Positions 22,310 to 33,857 of a stretch of 64,000 nucleotides of DNA are shown piece by piece. The notes under the pieces are model-generated. The model was not told where the DNA came from. It saw nothing but the letters and a program-made list of their open reading frames with translations, and made no database searches. Origin of the DNA: Macrostomum hystrix (Eukaryota > Platyhelminthes > Macrostomidae); the NCBI GenBank assembly GCA_950097015.1, contig CATNEN010000003.1, forward strand, positions 8,599,501-8,663,500. The letters run 5' to 3'. Every line of letters begins with the position of its first letter. Position 1 is the first letter of the stretch. The translations under genes and the position numbers were made by a program.

Positions 22310-23195
22310 GGGTGATAGAACGCGGGTTAGGTGGGTGATAGAACACGGATTTGGTGGGTGATAGAACACGGATTTGGTGGGTGATAGAACACGGATTTGG
22401 TGGGTGATAGAACACGGATTTGGTGGGTGATAGAACACGGATTTGGTGGGTGATAGAACAAGGATTTGGTGGGTGATAGAACACGGATTTGGTGGGTGAT
22501 AGAACACGCATTTGGTGGGTGATAGAACACGCATTTGGTGGGTGATAGAACACGCATTTGGTGGGTGATAGAACACGGATTTGGTGGGTGATAGAACACG
22601 GATTTGGTGGGTGATAGAACACGCATTTGGTGGGTGATAGAACACGGAATTGGTGGGTGATAGAACACGGATTTGGTGGGTGATAGAACACGGATTTGGT
22701 GGGTGATAGAACACGGATTTGGTGGGTGATAGAACAAGGATTTGGTGGGTGATAGAACACGCATTTGGTGGGTGATAGAACACGCATTTGGTGGGTGATA
22801 GAACACGCATTTGGTGGGTGATAGAACACGCATTTGGTGGGTGATAGAACACGGATTTGGTGGGTGATAGAACACGCATTTGGTGGGTGATAGAACACGG
22901 AATTGGTGGGTGATAGAACACGGAATTGGTGGGTGATAGAACACGGATTTGGTGGGTGATAGAACACGGATTTGGTGGGTGATAGCACACGGATTTGGTG
23001 GGTGATAGAACACGGATTTGGTGGGTGATAGAACACGCATTTGGTGGGTGATAGAACGCGGGTTAGGTGGGTGATAGAACACGCATTTGGTGGGTGATAG
23101 AACACGCATTTGGTGGGTGATAGAACACCCATTTGGTGGGTGATAGAACACCCATTTGGTGGGTGATAGAACACCCATTTGGTGGGTGATAGTAC
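22310..23195 (-). repeat. 23-bp minisatellite, array A' (inverted)
   Basis: About 38 copies of the reverse complement of the array A unit (acacggatttggtgggtgat). There are three common variants at the ggattt position (ggattt, gcattt, ggaatt) and a block-like order of variants. The minus frames are all open for the same reason as in array A. Confidence 0.95.
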
Positions 23196-23299
23196 ACAGA
23201 TTACAGGGTGCTAATACACTATTATAGAGCAAGTATAGTTAGGCCAGATGAATATGAACAGTGATGCAATGGTGTTTGTTACATGGTGTTTCCAATTGC

Positions 23300-23510
23300 T
23301 GTGTACAGTCCATGGACTTGTAAGGCTGCTGCAGCGCCATTCAAAATCCTACCACATGCTTGTATCCATTGTAGAGCTGTGTAAACTCAAGCGATTCGCT
23401 TTGTTTAGCGTCTTGCTCAAGGACGCTACATTGGTGTATTTAGGCGGAGATTCGAACTCCGGACCTGTCATATAAGATTTCGAAGCTCTTTGACTAATAG
23501 GCTACAAAGG
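23300..23510 (-). mobile_element. tRNA-derived SINE, family B
   Basis: On the minus strand: tRNA-like head with B box ggagttcgaatctcc, then gtccttgagcaagacgct, the acccag-like region and gtccatggactg. Same order as the copy at 13995-14290 but diverged. Confidence 0.6.
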
Positions 23511-23549
23511 ATTTGTATTGTACCATTTTTGTGTTCACGGCTGCAAAAT

Positions 23550-23785
23550 CACATAGTTTTTATCTAAATCTCAGCACTGCAGCACAGATCTGAATGCTGA
23601 GTACGACTGTTCAGTCCATGGACTGGAGGGATGCCACACCATCCCTCAATTCCAACAGCTAATTAAAGTGCCTTAGACCACAAGGATGTATATTGTACCT
23701 TGGAAGTCGGGAATCGAACTCGCGACCTTGAAGTCGCGATCGTCTGACGTCCTAACCACAAGACTATAGCTCCCATTCTACTTGT
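23550..23785 (-). mobile_element. tRNA-derived SINE, family B, with well-kept tRNA head
   Basis: The minus-strand head can be drawn as a tRNA-like fold. The D-arm reads tagtcttgtggttaggac, the anticodon stem is cgcga/tcgcg around loop cttcaag, and the T-arm has gagttcgattcc. The acceptor stem is imperfect. The SINE body and CAGTCCATGGACTG follow, so this is a retroposon and not a tRNA gene. Confidence 0.6.
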
Positions 23786-26758
23786 TATTAGCTAGAACAT
23801 ACAGATTTGAAAATAATTTAAATTTATGATTTATGATTTATAAATTCGAAATTTATGAATATACAGAAAGGTCCACATACAGTTTACAACCCACTGTGTG
23901 ATGTTTATTGTAAGAACTGTGTTGACTTTCACTGTAGAGGCCATGATCTTACAGCAATCTGATCAAGCCGCCATCAAACCTTTTATGATCAGCGAAACGA
24001 AAGTTTTAAATTAATCGAGTATTTTCATTTGAATGTGAGCCAGTGGCGAGCATATTTTATACAGATATTAATTGGGTTGAAATTGAGGAATTAAATAGCG
24101 AAAAAAATTGCACGCCTCATTGAAATCTTTAGGGGAATATTTCAAGTTTAAATATCCTTATGCTGCAATAGACAAAGTCTAACATGCAGAAATCTATATT
24201 TATTCCTAGTTGCGATGGCGGTAGCAACTGTGTCTATAACCATCGATAGGGATAAGTGTGTGCAACGGTTCATAGTCTGTTAACTCCTTGAACTCTCACA
24301 ATCTCTCTTCATCTCTTGGACAAAGACAACAGCAGAGAGTTGAGAATTAGCCTCGTTTAGGCCGGACTAAGACCTGATAGCTTTGAAGACTTGAGTAGGG
24401 AAAATGAGCAACAAAGACTTGCTCAGAGAATTAAGCGGATCGTCTGTGAAACACCCGTGGGTGTGGCATCCGCCTATACCGCTCGCTAGGACCCCCTGCA
24501 GCAATGTCCGCGGCCACGCAATCACAGATCAGATCAGACAGATTTCGCTTGATTAGATTCCGCGAATCATGTGTCTCAGAGAATCATTATCAATATCCCC
24601 GTCTTAGCTTAGAACAATAATTATCTAATGATTATGAGCATTTGTAGCGGTTCCAGAGTGTTTCTAAAAATCTTCAAAATTTTCAAATGCTAGAGAACCG
24701 TCTGCTTGAGTCTCACGGTTTCACATTGATCAGGACCAACGAATTTTTTCTCACAGTTTTCAATCAAGGAACAAAATTCTGTTCGGAACACTCTGGAATC
24801 AAGAGTTTTCTATCGACTGCTTCTATACCTAGACAGATAAAAAACTATATCAATTCAAATCAGATTTAGCTATTCAGTCCGTGGACTGGGTATAGGCCGC
24901 CGTACAGCTGGTAAACTGCTTAAGACATTCGAATCGCTTTTCACAGCAGTTAACAAAAGTTTAAGCATAATTTTAGGTTTTAGAAAACAATTAGCAAAGT
25001 AAAACGCATGAAAAGTAAGGTTTTGTAATCAATGAGCAATAAAAAATGTTAAATCGATTGATCATAAAAAAATTTCATGTCGCAGACAAAAATATTTGGT
25101 TATGCAAAAAACTAACGATTGCCAAAAAGCAATTGAAATAAGTTTCTCACAAAAAATTCATTTCAATTGTTAGAAACAAGCTAAATGATCTTCTTGATAT
25201 AAATCTGCATACAGATTGATAATAATAAAAAGACAAGGCAAAATTGTTACAACAACCTAACCTACTCGTAGTAGTATTATAAAAATATGCAAAGCCAAAA
25301 GCTTAAAATTAAAAGTAAAAATGTTAAAATGAAAAAGCACGGCAATAACTTCTGTATTTTATGAGCTGAAGCAAGCAAATCAGTTTTTCAAAATTGCATC
25401 CATATAGTCTAAAAGTCTCGAACATATTTTCTGGAGCGCTAGTACATGAGCGCAAAATTCTAGCTATTGATTGGTTATAGTGAAATTTGAATTATTTGAA
25501 CGCAAAGTGAGCTCGCAAGTAGGCCTACAGAAAACTTGTGCGTTTGAAAAAACAGAATTCTAATATATTACGTTGCTGCGTTCTGTATTTATAAGTTTTT
25601 ATTTAAAAGTTAAAACAGCACGACATTATCATTGCCATTGCCATTGCCATTGGATCTCACAGACGGGTGCAGAGATTGCCGAGAAGTGAGAGGAGTAGGA
25701 GGTGCCTTACAGTAAATGCACACGTACTGTTTCAGACCTAGATTCTAATGTTAGGCCTACTATGGCTCATGTTAATTTCATTTGTGTCATGCTATTTATT
25801 TATGCTTCCTGGCTATTTATTGAATAGGGCCTATTGATGAGCATTGATTATGTGATATCAGTTAGCACTGTTTATGACTAGGCCTATGTTCAAGTTTAAA
25901 ATATTTGTAAATTAGGCCTAGTCTAGTTTTACTCTCACCAATGTTGAGCTAGACCTATGCCTAGGCCTATTATTGAATACTTAGGGCCTAAGGAAAAGAA
26001 GTCTCATCAGATTCCCAACTCTCTAACAACAGCCTTGTTGGCCAATTGATAGGCCTACAACCTTTAATTTTCATAGGCTAGGCCTACTCAGAACCCATTC
26101 CTTAAAATAGAAAAAGTAACTATTTGGATTTTTTCTTAAGTATATTTTCTAATATTTCTATAAAGAAAGAATTTGTAGTTGCCCACTAAGAGAAATCCTG
26201 AGTCTGAGAACCTAAGTCTAAGAAACAATTTTGTAGCTTTGTTGCTGCTCTAGTAGAGTAAGAGTCTAGACCCCGGCCACCAATCTCATGTCTACCTACC
26301 CAAGCTAGCTATCCTAGGCACTAGCACTATCCTATAGAAGACCATCAGTTAGGGCCTACTCCCTACTGAACCCTTGCCTTATCCCACCCTGGCTTTAGCA
26401 GTTTTGGTCCTTTGACCTATACCTCTATGGTAATAGCTAGGCCAATGCTAAACTTAGGCTAGGGGCATGGTTTCCATGCCCATAAGCTACAAAATTTTAG
26501 ACAAGGCAGCTATGTATTATTGCTGTGTATTGCTCATGTTTATTATATATTATTAATTATGAAATAAATTCATTTTATTAAGGAACATAGGTAAAACCAA
26601 GTTTTGGTCTATAAAACATGTTCTAAAATAAAAAAGTTGATTGTGTTATTTCATTCTACTATATTCAACTGCTAAACTCTAATCTTTGGAAATTATTTGT
26701 ATAGAAACCTAACAAAAATGTCATAATAATAGTCTAATTGTGATCTATTCAATCTATC
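23786..26758. other. Noncoding stretch, with an AGGCCTA-rich part
   Basis: No gene recognised. Between about 25520 and 26110 the hexamer AGGCCT, usually as taggccta, recurs many times in dispersed, not tandem, fashion. A lone cagtccgtggactg near 24876 is probably a remnant of a family B SINE. Confidence 0.35.
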
Positions 26759-27313
26759 CCATAGTCCGGATCATGTTGTTTACGCCGGAGATCTCCAGCG
26801 TAAATCTGGTTTGGGATCGGAGGCTGGCGTAAGTGCTTGGCGTAAGTATAGGCCAAAATGTGCTTTGGCGTAAGTGCTTGGCGTAAGTACATGGCATAAA
26901 TCAAGTGGTGTAAATGTTAGCACAAATGAGATCATTCACGATCAAATGTATCACTATAGAACATAACACATTTGCGTTAATTATGATGTTAAGGAGCAGC
27001 ATTAAAACAAAGTTCATTAAAATATTGCAGTTCGTATAAATGAGATAGCAGAATATCTATTGTAGGATAGCAAAAGTTTTTTAGCTTTAAGATGCTTACT
27101 TTGATACTTGATTCAGAATTTGCAACTTGTGAGATTTTTAAACAGTTGCAACTTCTGAATTTAATTAATCACCGATTAACAAGAATTGTGAAGGACCTTT
27201 TTTGGGTGGCGTAAGTCAGAGGGACCTTTTTTTGGTTGGCGTAAGTCTGGCATAAGTGCCAAAAAATGTTGGATTTTTCCTCCGGCGTAAGTCCAGCATG
27301 ATCCGGACTATGG
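26759..27313. mobile_element. TIR element (MITE) with 17-bp perfect ends and 8-bp TSD
   Basis: The ends are perfect 17-bp inverted repeats, CCATAGTCCGGATCATG at 26759-26775 and its reverse complement at 27297-27313. They are flanked by exact 8-bp direct repeats AATCTATC (26751-26758 and 27314-27321). The 555-bp element has no coding capacity. Inside both ends the 9-mer GGCGTAAGT or near variants recur in the same orientation, near 26820-26900 and 27200-27300. An 8-bp duplication is typical of hAT and P superfamilies; I cannot assign it further. Confidence 0.85.
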
Positions 27314-27321
27314 AATCTATC

Positions 27322-28467
27322 ATGATCTATCATCCCAAATCATAGCAGCTCTCATTTGTAACATTAGTTTCACAAATTTAATGTTACTTAAATTACCAAT
27401 TGTTATAACATAACAGCTTAGCAACAATCATATAGAGCATATGATCTGCTTTGTGAAAGTTGCATAGTTGGTAGTATAGAATGCTCTTTCATGACAGTCC
27501 ATAGGTGTACAGAGTTCATATTGTAACAATGAGATTAGTGCTCTTTTGGTAATCTTTTGATTTAGAATCTTCAGAATGGGATTCCTTAGATTAGTATTCT
27601 TGAGATTAGGATTATATGTATTAGGATTATTTTATTTAGAACCATTTTTTACCTTTCTTTACTTTCTTGAGTGCACAGACTATTTTTCTGCAGCTTATAT
27701 AAAATTCAATGTTGATCGGCTCAGCTCTATCAAGTTAAATCCATTCAATAGAAGCTGGGCACTGACAAGGCCCCGGGGCTGTGTTTTTTGTATGCTATTT
27801 ACATTACTTTATATTTACACTATACTAAAAAGACTGAAATTAATTTTCATTAAGAAGCATCTATTTTTGTTGTCCTTTTCTATTTTCTGCTACATTATAA
27901 AGGTAAGAAATTTTTGTAAGGCATGCTATCTGCTGCTATTTTCAAAGGTTAGGCCTGATGCTATTTGCTTTTTAAGTTTCAATTTCATGGGTCACATCCA
28001 TGATGAATGAGAGCTTACTTATCACTGTAGATAGATCACTGTAGAATGTATTGAAGCTAGCTGATATTTTGTGTCTGCATGGCGAGGGGAGTTTATTGAC
28101 TGGCAAGGTGGCATTGCAGGACAATAGGACTTGCAAGGGGGTATTTAAGAGGCTAGCAATGGGGTTACTGCTCAGGTAGCCTGATGTAAGAATTTTATTT
28201 GTCCGCTAGGGGGTGTACAAAGGGGCTTTGGTTCTTAGTATGCAAGCATCAATTGGCTCTCTACTTTTCAGCTACAGGTGGCTTTGATGCACTAAATGGA
28301 GGGCAAAGTCGGATAAGCTTGTCATTGTTTTGCCGCTAAATGGGTTGTCTGCTGGAGAAGATTTGCTTTTATCCCATTTGAGAACTATGTTTGGGCCACC
28401 CGCAATGGGGCTAAATAGCTAGTCCATCCACCTATACTAAATATTTTTTGCTCGTGTATACTTGCAG
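27322..28467. other. Noncoding stretch upstream of the first visible TTK-like exon
   Basis: It should hold the 5' end, promoter or an intron of the kinase gene. A 144-codon open frame at 27576-28010 is AT-rich and low-complexity and has no support as an exon. Confidence 0.3.
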
Positions 28468-31400
28468 GATAGCTTGCTTAAGCCACACTTTTGTAACAAG
28501 GAAGCTATTGCTGACAATCAGCCGGACACTAAAGATTTAAAAGATAAAGAAGAAGAAGAGAATGAAGAAGAGGAGTTAGAAGAAGATGCTGACGAAGAAG
28601 AAGATGATAACGACGACGACAAGCCGCCATCTGAGCTGCTGCCAGAGCTGTCCGCTTGGCAGGCTTCAGTCACTGAAGCATTTGACAGCCGTCACCTACC
28701 AGGTAGTGTCTGGCCAGCATTTTTAGCTGGCAAATTGGCTAGCCTAGTTAAGAAGCTGCCGCATTATGTGGCCGGGCACTACGCCAGACGAGCGAAGACT
28801 CTGTTGGCAACAAGTGAAGAAGACCCAGCCTCACATTTAGTCTATCTAATACTAGCCGAATTGCGAATGTATAACATGCTGGAAAGCAATGATTGCTACC
28901 TGCTGTCTGCCGAGGTTTGTACTTTTACTCAACTCAATTTTTGCTATTGTTAAACTGTTAAAATAATAGGATTTTGCGGTTCTTATCTACTCATAAGTTT
29001 AATCAGTAGATAACACAATTCCCATCTGAATGGGATCAGTAGATGACACAGTTCCTATCTGAATGGGATCCGTAGATGACAGTTCCTATCTGAATGGGAT
29101 CCGTAGATGACAGTTCCTATCTGAATGGGATCCGTAGATGACACAGTTCCTATCTGAATGGGATCAGTAGATGACACAGTTCCTATCTGAATGAGATCCG
29201 TAGATGACAGTTCCTATCTGAATGGGATCCGTAGATGACAGTTCCTATCTGAATGGGATCCGTAGATGACACAGTTCCTATCTGAATGGGATCAGTAGAT
29301 GACACAGTTCCTATCTGAATGAGATCCGTAGATGACAGTTCCTATCTGAATGGGATCAGTAGATGACACAGTTCCTATCTGAATGGGATCAGTAGATGAC
29401 ACAGTTCCTATCTGAATGGGATCAGTAGATGACACAGTTCCCATCTGAATGGGATCCGTAGATGACAGTTCCTATCTGAATGGGATCAGTAGATGACACA
29501 GTTCCTATCTGATTGGGATCAGTAGATGACACAGTTCCTATCTGAATGGGATCAGTAGATGACACAGTTCCTATCTGATTGGGATCAGTAGATGACACAG
29601 TTCCTATCTGAATGGGATCCGTAGATGACAGTTCCTATCTGAATGGGATCCGTAGATGACACAGTTCCTATCTGAATGGGATCAGTAGATGACACAGTTC
29701 CTATCTGAATGGGATCAGTAGATGACACAGTTCCTATCTGAATGGGATCAGTAGATGACACAGTTCCCATCTGAATGGGATCCGTAGATGACAGTTCCTA
29801 TCTGAATGGGATCAGTAGATGACACAGTTCCTATCTGATTGGGATCAGTAGATGACACAGTTCCTATCTGAATGGGATCAGTAGATGACACAGTTCCTAT
29901 CTGATTGGGATCAGTAGATGACACAGTTCCTATCTGAATGGGATCCGTAGATGACAGTTCCTATCTGAATGGGATCCGTAGATGACACAGTTCCTATCTG
30001 AATGGGATCAGTAGATGACACAGTTCCTATCTGAATGGGATCAGTAGATGACACAGTTCCTATCTGAATGGGATCAGTAGATGACACAGTTCCTATCTGA
30101 ATGGGATCAGTAGATGACACAATTCCTATCTGAATGGGATCAGTAGATGACACAGTTCCTATCTGAATGGGATCAGTAGATGACACAGTTCCTATCTGAA
30201 TGGGATCAGTAGATGACACAGTTCCTATCTGAATGGGATCCGTAGATGACACAGTTCCTATCTGAATGGGATCAGTAGATGACACAGTTCCTATCTGAAT
30301 GGGATCAGTAGATGACACAGTTCCTATCTGAATGGGATCAGTAGATGACACAGTTCCTATCTGAATGGGATCCGTAGATGACAGTTCCTATCTGAATGGG
30401 ATCAGTAGATGACACAGTTCCTATCTGATTGGGATCAGTAGATGACACAGTTCCTATCTGAATGGGATCAGTAGATGACACAGTTCCTATCTGAATGGGA
30501 TCAGTAGATGACACAGTTCCTATCTGATTGGGATCAGTAGATGACACAGTTCCTATCTGAATGGGATCAGTAGATGACACAGTTCCTATCTGAATGGGAT
30601 CCGTAGATGACAGTTCCTATCTGAATGGGATCCGTAGATGACACAGTTCCTATCTGAATGGGATCAGTAGATGACACAGTTCCTATCTGAATGGGATCAG
30701 TAGATGACACAGTTCCTATCTGAATGGGATCCGTAGATGACAGTTCCTATCTGAATGGGATCAGTAGATGACACAGTTCCTATCTGATTGGGATCAGTAG
30801 ATGACACAGTTCCTATCTGAATGGGATCAGTAGATGACACAGTTCCTATCTGAATGGGATCAGTAGATGACGCAGTTCCTATCTGATTGGGATCAGTAGA
30901 TGACACAGTTCCTATCTGATTGGGATCAGTAGATGACACAGTTCCTATCTGAATGGGATCAGTAGATGACACAGTTCCTATCTGAATGGGATCAGTAGAA
31001 CACAGAAAAAATCTGAATGGCATCAGCAGATTCTGAAAGCTCCCAATCTTTCTATCTCCACCCAGGTGACGTCAGTGACGCATGCGCAGACTCATGCGTT
31101 GGCTCTGTGTCTCAGTGTGTGCGCCCTGCTCCGCGGCAGCTACCTGTTGAAGGACAACGGTCAGAGGCGATTCCGTCCAGATCCTAACATGATTGTCAAA
31201 AGGCTAGAGAAAGTGTTAGAATTGGCTTTAGTTTTGCCTGGTTCAGTCTCTGTCGCCTTAGCGGACGCTTTGAATCATTTGAACGCCTCTTCGAAGCCTG
31301 GCTTGTCATTTGGTCCGGCTGGTCCTTTGGATGCTCTGCGCTGCTTGGAATCCGACTGTTTGCCCGCATTACGCCTGGCCGCTCTCCGCCAGATCTGCCC

Positions 31401-33632
31401 GCCTGAGCTAGTTGGTGACGAGGTTATCAACTGCGACACGGTTGCCGGGTCAAGCTTGCTGCAGCCGTCAGAAGCAGCGGCGGTAGCGGCAGTCAATGGC
31501 ACTTCTAAAATCACAGCCAAACTTGCTGACAAAGCGTGCGGTGTTAAGAATGCCAATAATCCGGGCGGCAGTGACTCCTTCAATCAGATTATCTGCGTTG
31601 GCGATTATCGGTTAAGAGTTATACGCGAATTAGGCCGCGGCGGATTTGGCACCGTCAGTCTAGTTGCTAGCGAACGTGGCGACCTGTTCGCATTGAAGGA
31701 TATCAGATTTAAGATTGACGGAAATGACAGCTCCGATAATGGCACCCAGCGAGAGCTGCAGCTACTGCAACAGTTGAAGGACACTGGCAAGGTAGATTCT
31801 AGCAGGCATTTTGTTTTTAAATTACACAATTTTAAATTCCTAAACTTTTCAGCAAACAGGTTTGTGAATAATTAGAATTTTTGGGATATTTTGCTATCGT
31901 ATTTAAGGCACGGCAATGAGTTTTCGTAGAAAATATGCAATCTGTTTATGGGGATGATTCACCATGGATTTCAGGGAATAATTAAGAATCAATTTCAGAG
32001 GATTGTTATCATTCGATATCAGAGGTTAATTACTCGTACAAATCAGTTTCCACTTTAGTTATTGACTAAATGTCAATGTTTAGAGCAGGGGTAGGCAAAC
32101 TTATTTGCTGGCGGGCCAAAGGGAGAACCTAAAAGACGACAGCGGGCCGCATTGACTGTATAAATATGAGATAGGGGAGAGATGAGACACGGGAGAGATG
32201 AGACACGGGAGAGATGAGACACGGGAGAGATAAGACACGGGAGAGATAAGACACGGGAGAGATAAGAGACGGGAGAGATGAGACACGGGAGAGATAAGAC
32301 ACGGGAGAGATGAGACACGGGAGAGATGAGACAGGGGAGATTAGACACGGGAGAAATGAGACACGGGAGAGATGAGACACGGGAGAGATAAGACACGGGA
32401 GAGATGAGACACGGGAGAGATGAAACAGGACACTGTAGATGTCAGAACGGGCAACGGGCCGGATTTGGGAGCTTGGATGGCCGCATCTGGCCCGCGGGCC
32501 GGAGTTTGCCGACCCCTGGTTTAGAGGATAATTACTAATCAATTTCAGAGGATAATGTCAAATCAATTTCCGAGGATACTCGTAATTCCGTTTCTGTTTA
32601 TAAGGATAATTACTGATTAATTTTAGAGGATAGTTACTAATCTATTTCGAGGATAATTACTAATTAATTTTAGAGGATAATTACTTATCTATTTTAGATG
32701 ATACGCTCGTAATTAAGATGGTTTTTGATAATTGGCAATCAATTTCAGGGATCTTAAGAGTAGGTTCCAGAGAACAATTTAATTGGCAATCGTTTTTTGA
32801 GATAATTGGCAAACGGTTTGGAGGAAAACCGTTTCCCCAGTTTTGGTTTTTAGGAATTATATCAATTGTCTTGTGGATCATTTGCAAGGGAAATAAAGTT
32901 CTTTTCTGTTCTGCTTTAAAGATTTTTTTCTAGAATTCATCTTCTTTACCCTGCTCACTGTAATTGATTTTCTCATTCCAGGTGGTGAAGCTGATTGCTC
33001 ACGAGATTCGCAACAACAGCCTCCTGCTGCTAATGGAGAATGGAGAATGCGATTTCGCCAGTTTCCTAGAATCCGATCGCGAGCTGTCACTCAGCTGCAT
33101 TGTGTACTATTGGGAACAGATGCTGCTATGCGTAGAAGCTCTTCACTCTGTGGATTGTGTTCACATGGATTTGAAGCCAGCTAATTTTGTCATTTGCCGT
33201 GGCAAACTAAAACTAATAGATTTAGGCGCCGCGCACGTGCTGGATCAATCTGTCACCAGCGATATGCTGCAGGAGGTGCACGCCACTATTGGCTTTATGG
33301 CGCCTGAAAATATTGTCCTTAGCGACAAGGACCGACCAATATTTTCTAGGAAATCAGACACCTGGTCACTAGGCTGCATTCTGTACCTGATGCTGTGGGC
33401 TCGCACACCGTTTGCTCATCTGAAAGATTTGCCTAGCCTGGCCTATCAGTTGCATCACGGCATCGACCCAGTGCCGCTGCCTGATTGGCTGCCTAGGCAT
33501 CAGATCGATGCCTGCCTGGCCTCTGTTAAACTGCCGGCTTTGAAGGCCTGCCTAAATGCCTGCCTAGTTCGGAATAGAAAGGCCAGATTCAATGTTGGAC
33601 AATTGCTTGTTGAATTGCGTAGGAAGAGGTAA
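28468..33632 (+). CDS. TTK: TTK/Mps1-like dual-specificity protein kinase (5' end unresolved)
   Basis: Three exons, 28468-28914, 31066-31791 and 32982-33632, all join in phase 0 and give 607 residues plus stop. The first exon has a long acidic run and then a helical region, continued in exon 2, compatible with the N-terminal TPR-type domain of Mps1. The kinase N-lobe is at the end of exon 2: glycine loop GRGGFG near 338 and the ATP-binding Lys in FALKD near 360. Exon 3 holds the C-lobe: HMDLKPANF near 452, IDLG near 471 and FMAPEN. The order and wording (DLKPANF, LKLID.G, SDTWSLGCILYLM) fit TTK, the spindle-checkpoint kinase at kinetochores. The DFG Phe is Leu and HRD is HMD (human TTK has HSD). 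Exon 1 opens at an acceptor (cttgcag) with no ATG, so an upstream exon or a trans-spliced leader must supply the start. The protein is shorter than human TTK (857). Confidence 0.7.
28985..31000. repeat. 33/31-bp minisatellite filling a TTK-like intron
   Basis: About 60 copies of a unit such as cagttcctatctgaatggga followed by tcagtagatgaca (33 bp). A 31-bp variant has ccgtagatgacag and lacks two bases. It occupies nearly the whole intron 28915-31065. Blocks of variants recur: the marker gacacagttcccatctg at 29431 reappears at 29757, giving a higher-order period of 326 bp. The minus frame is open in 33-bp runs (SSTDPIQIGTV) and broken by the 31-bp units. Confidence 0.95.
32086..32518. mobile_element. 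hAT-type MITE carrying a minisatellite
   Basis: The terminal inverted repeats are CAGGGGTAGGCAAACT at the left and, reading inward from the right, CAGGGGTCGGCAAACT (one mismatch in 16). The flanking 8-bp duplication GTTTAGAG is exact (32078-32085 and 32519-32526). Subterminal GGCCCGCGGGCC-like sequence is typical of nonautonomous hAT elements. The interior, 32165-32430, is an array of the 16-bp unit gagacacgggagagat. It is inserted in the TTK-like intron 31792-32981 and has no transposase. Confidence 0.88.
32165..32430 (-). repeat. 16-bp minisatellite inside the hAT MITE
   Basis: About 16 copies of gagacacgggagagat, same family as 19964-20905 and 33858-35050, fully contained between the MITE ends. 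Confidence 0.9.
32527..32780 (+). repeat. Degenerate interspersed 24-bp-like repeat (gaggataattactaat)
   Basis: Several imperfect copies of ttagaggataattactaatc. The same motif occurs before the MITE at about 31970-32040, so the element landed inside this older repeat. Confidence 0.55.
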
Positions 33633-33857
33633 AACCATGCGGGACTAGGTTTTTCTGTTCAAATGTTTTTATTGAAAAATATAAAAATCCAAAAAATACA
33701 TATTGAATTTACTGAAACTGAATATGCCCTTGCTACCGAAAATTAGGCCATAGTTAGGAAAATTAACTAATTGTCCCAATTCGATCCAATGTACATTAAG
33801 AAGTACAAGGTAACTGAAAATTTACATAGCTTCTTATATTAAATTAAATTTAAATAG

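Noticed and set aside
23700-23785. Functional tRNA gene on the minus strand
   Set aside because: The acceptor stem pairs poorly and the sequence runs directly into a SINE body shared with other copies.
27576-28010. 144-codon open frame as an upstream kinase exon
   Set aside because: It is AT-rich, Phe/Leu-rich and low in complexity, with no splice sites in register and no resemblance to Mps1 N-terminal sequence.
28985-31000. Possible CRISPR array because of many regular repeats
   Set aside because: The repeats are contiguous without unique spacers, and the genome is animal nuclear DNA.
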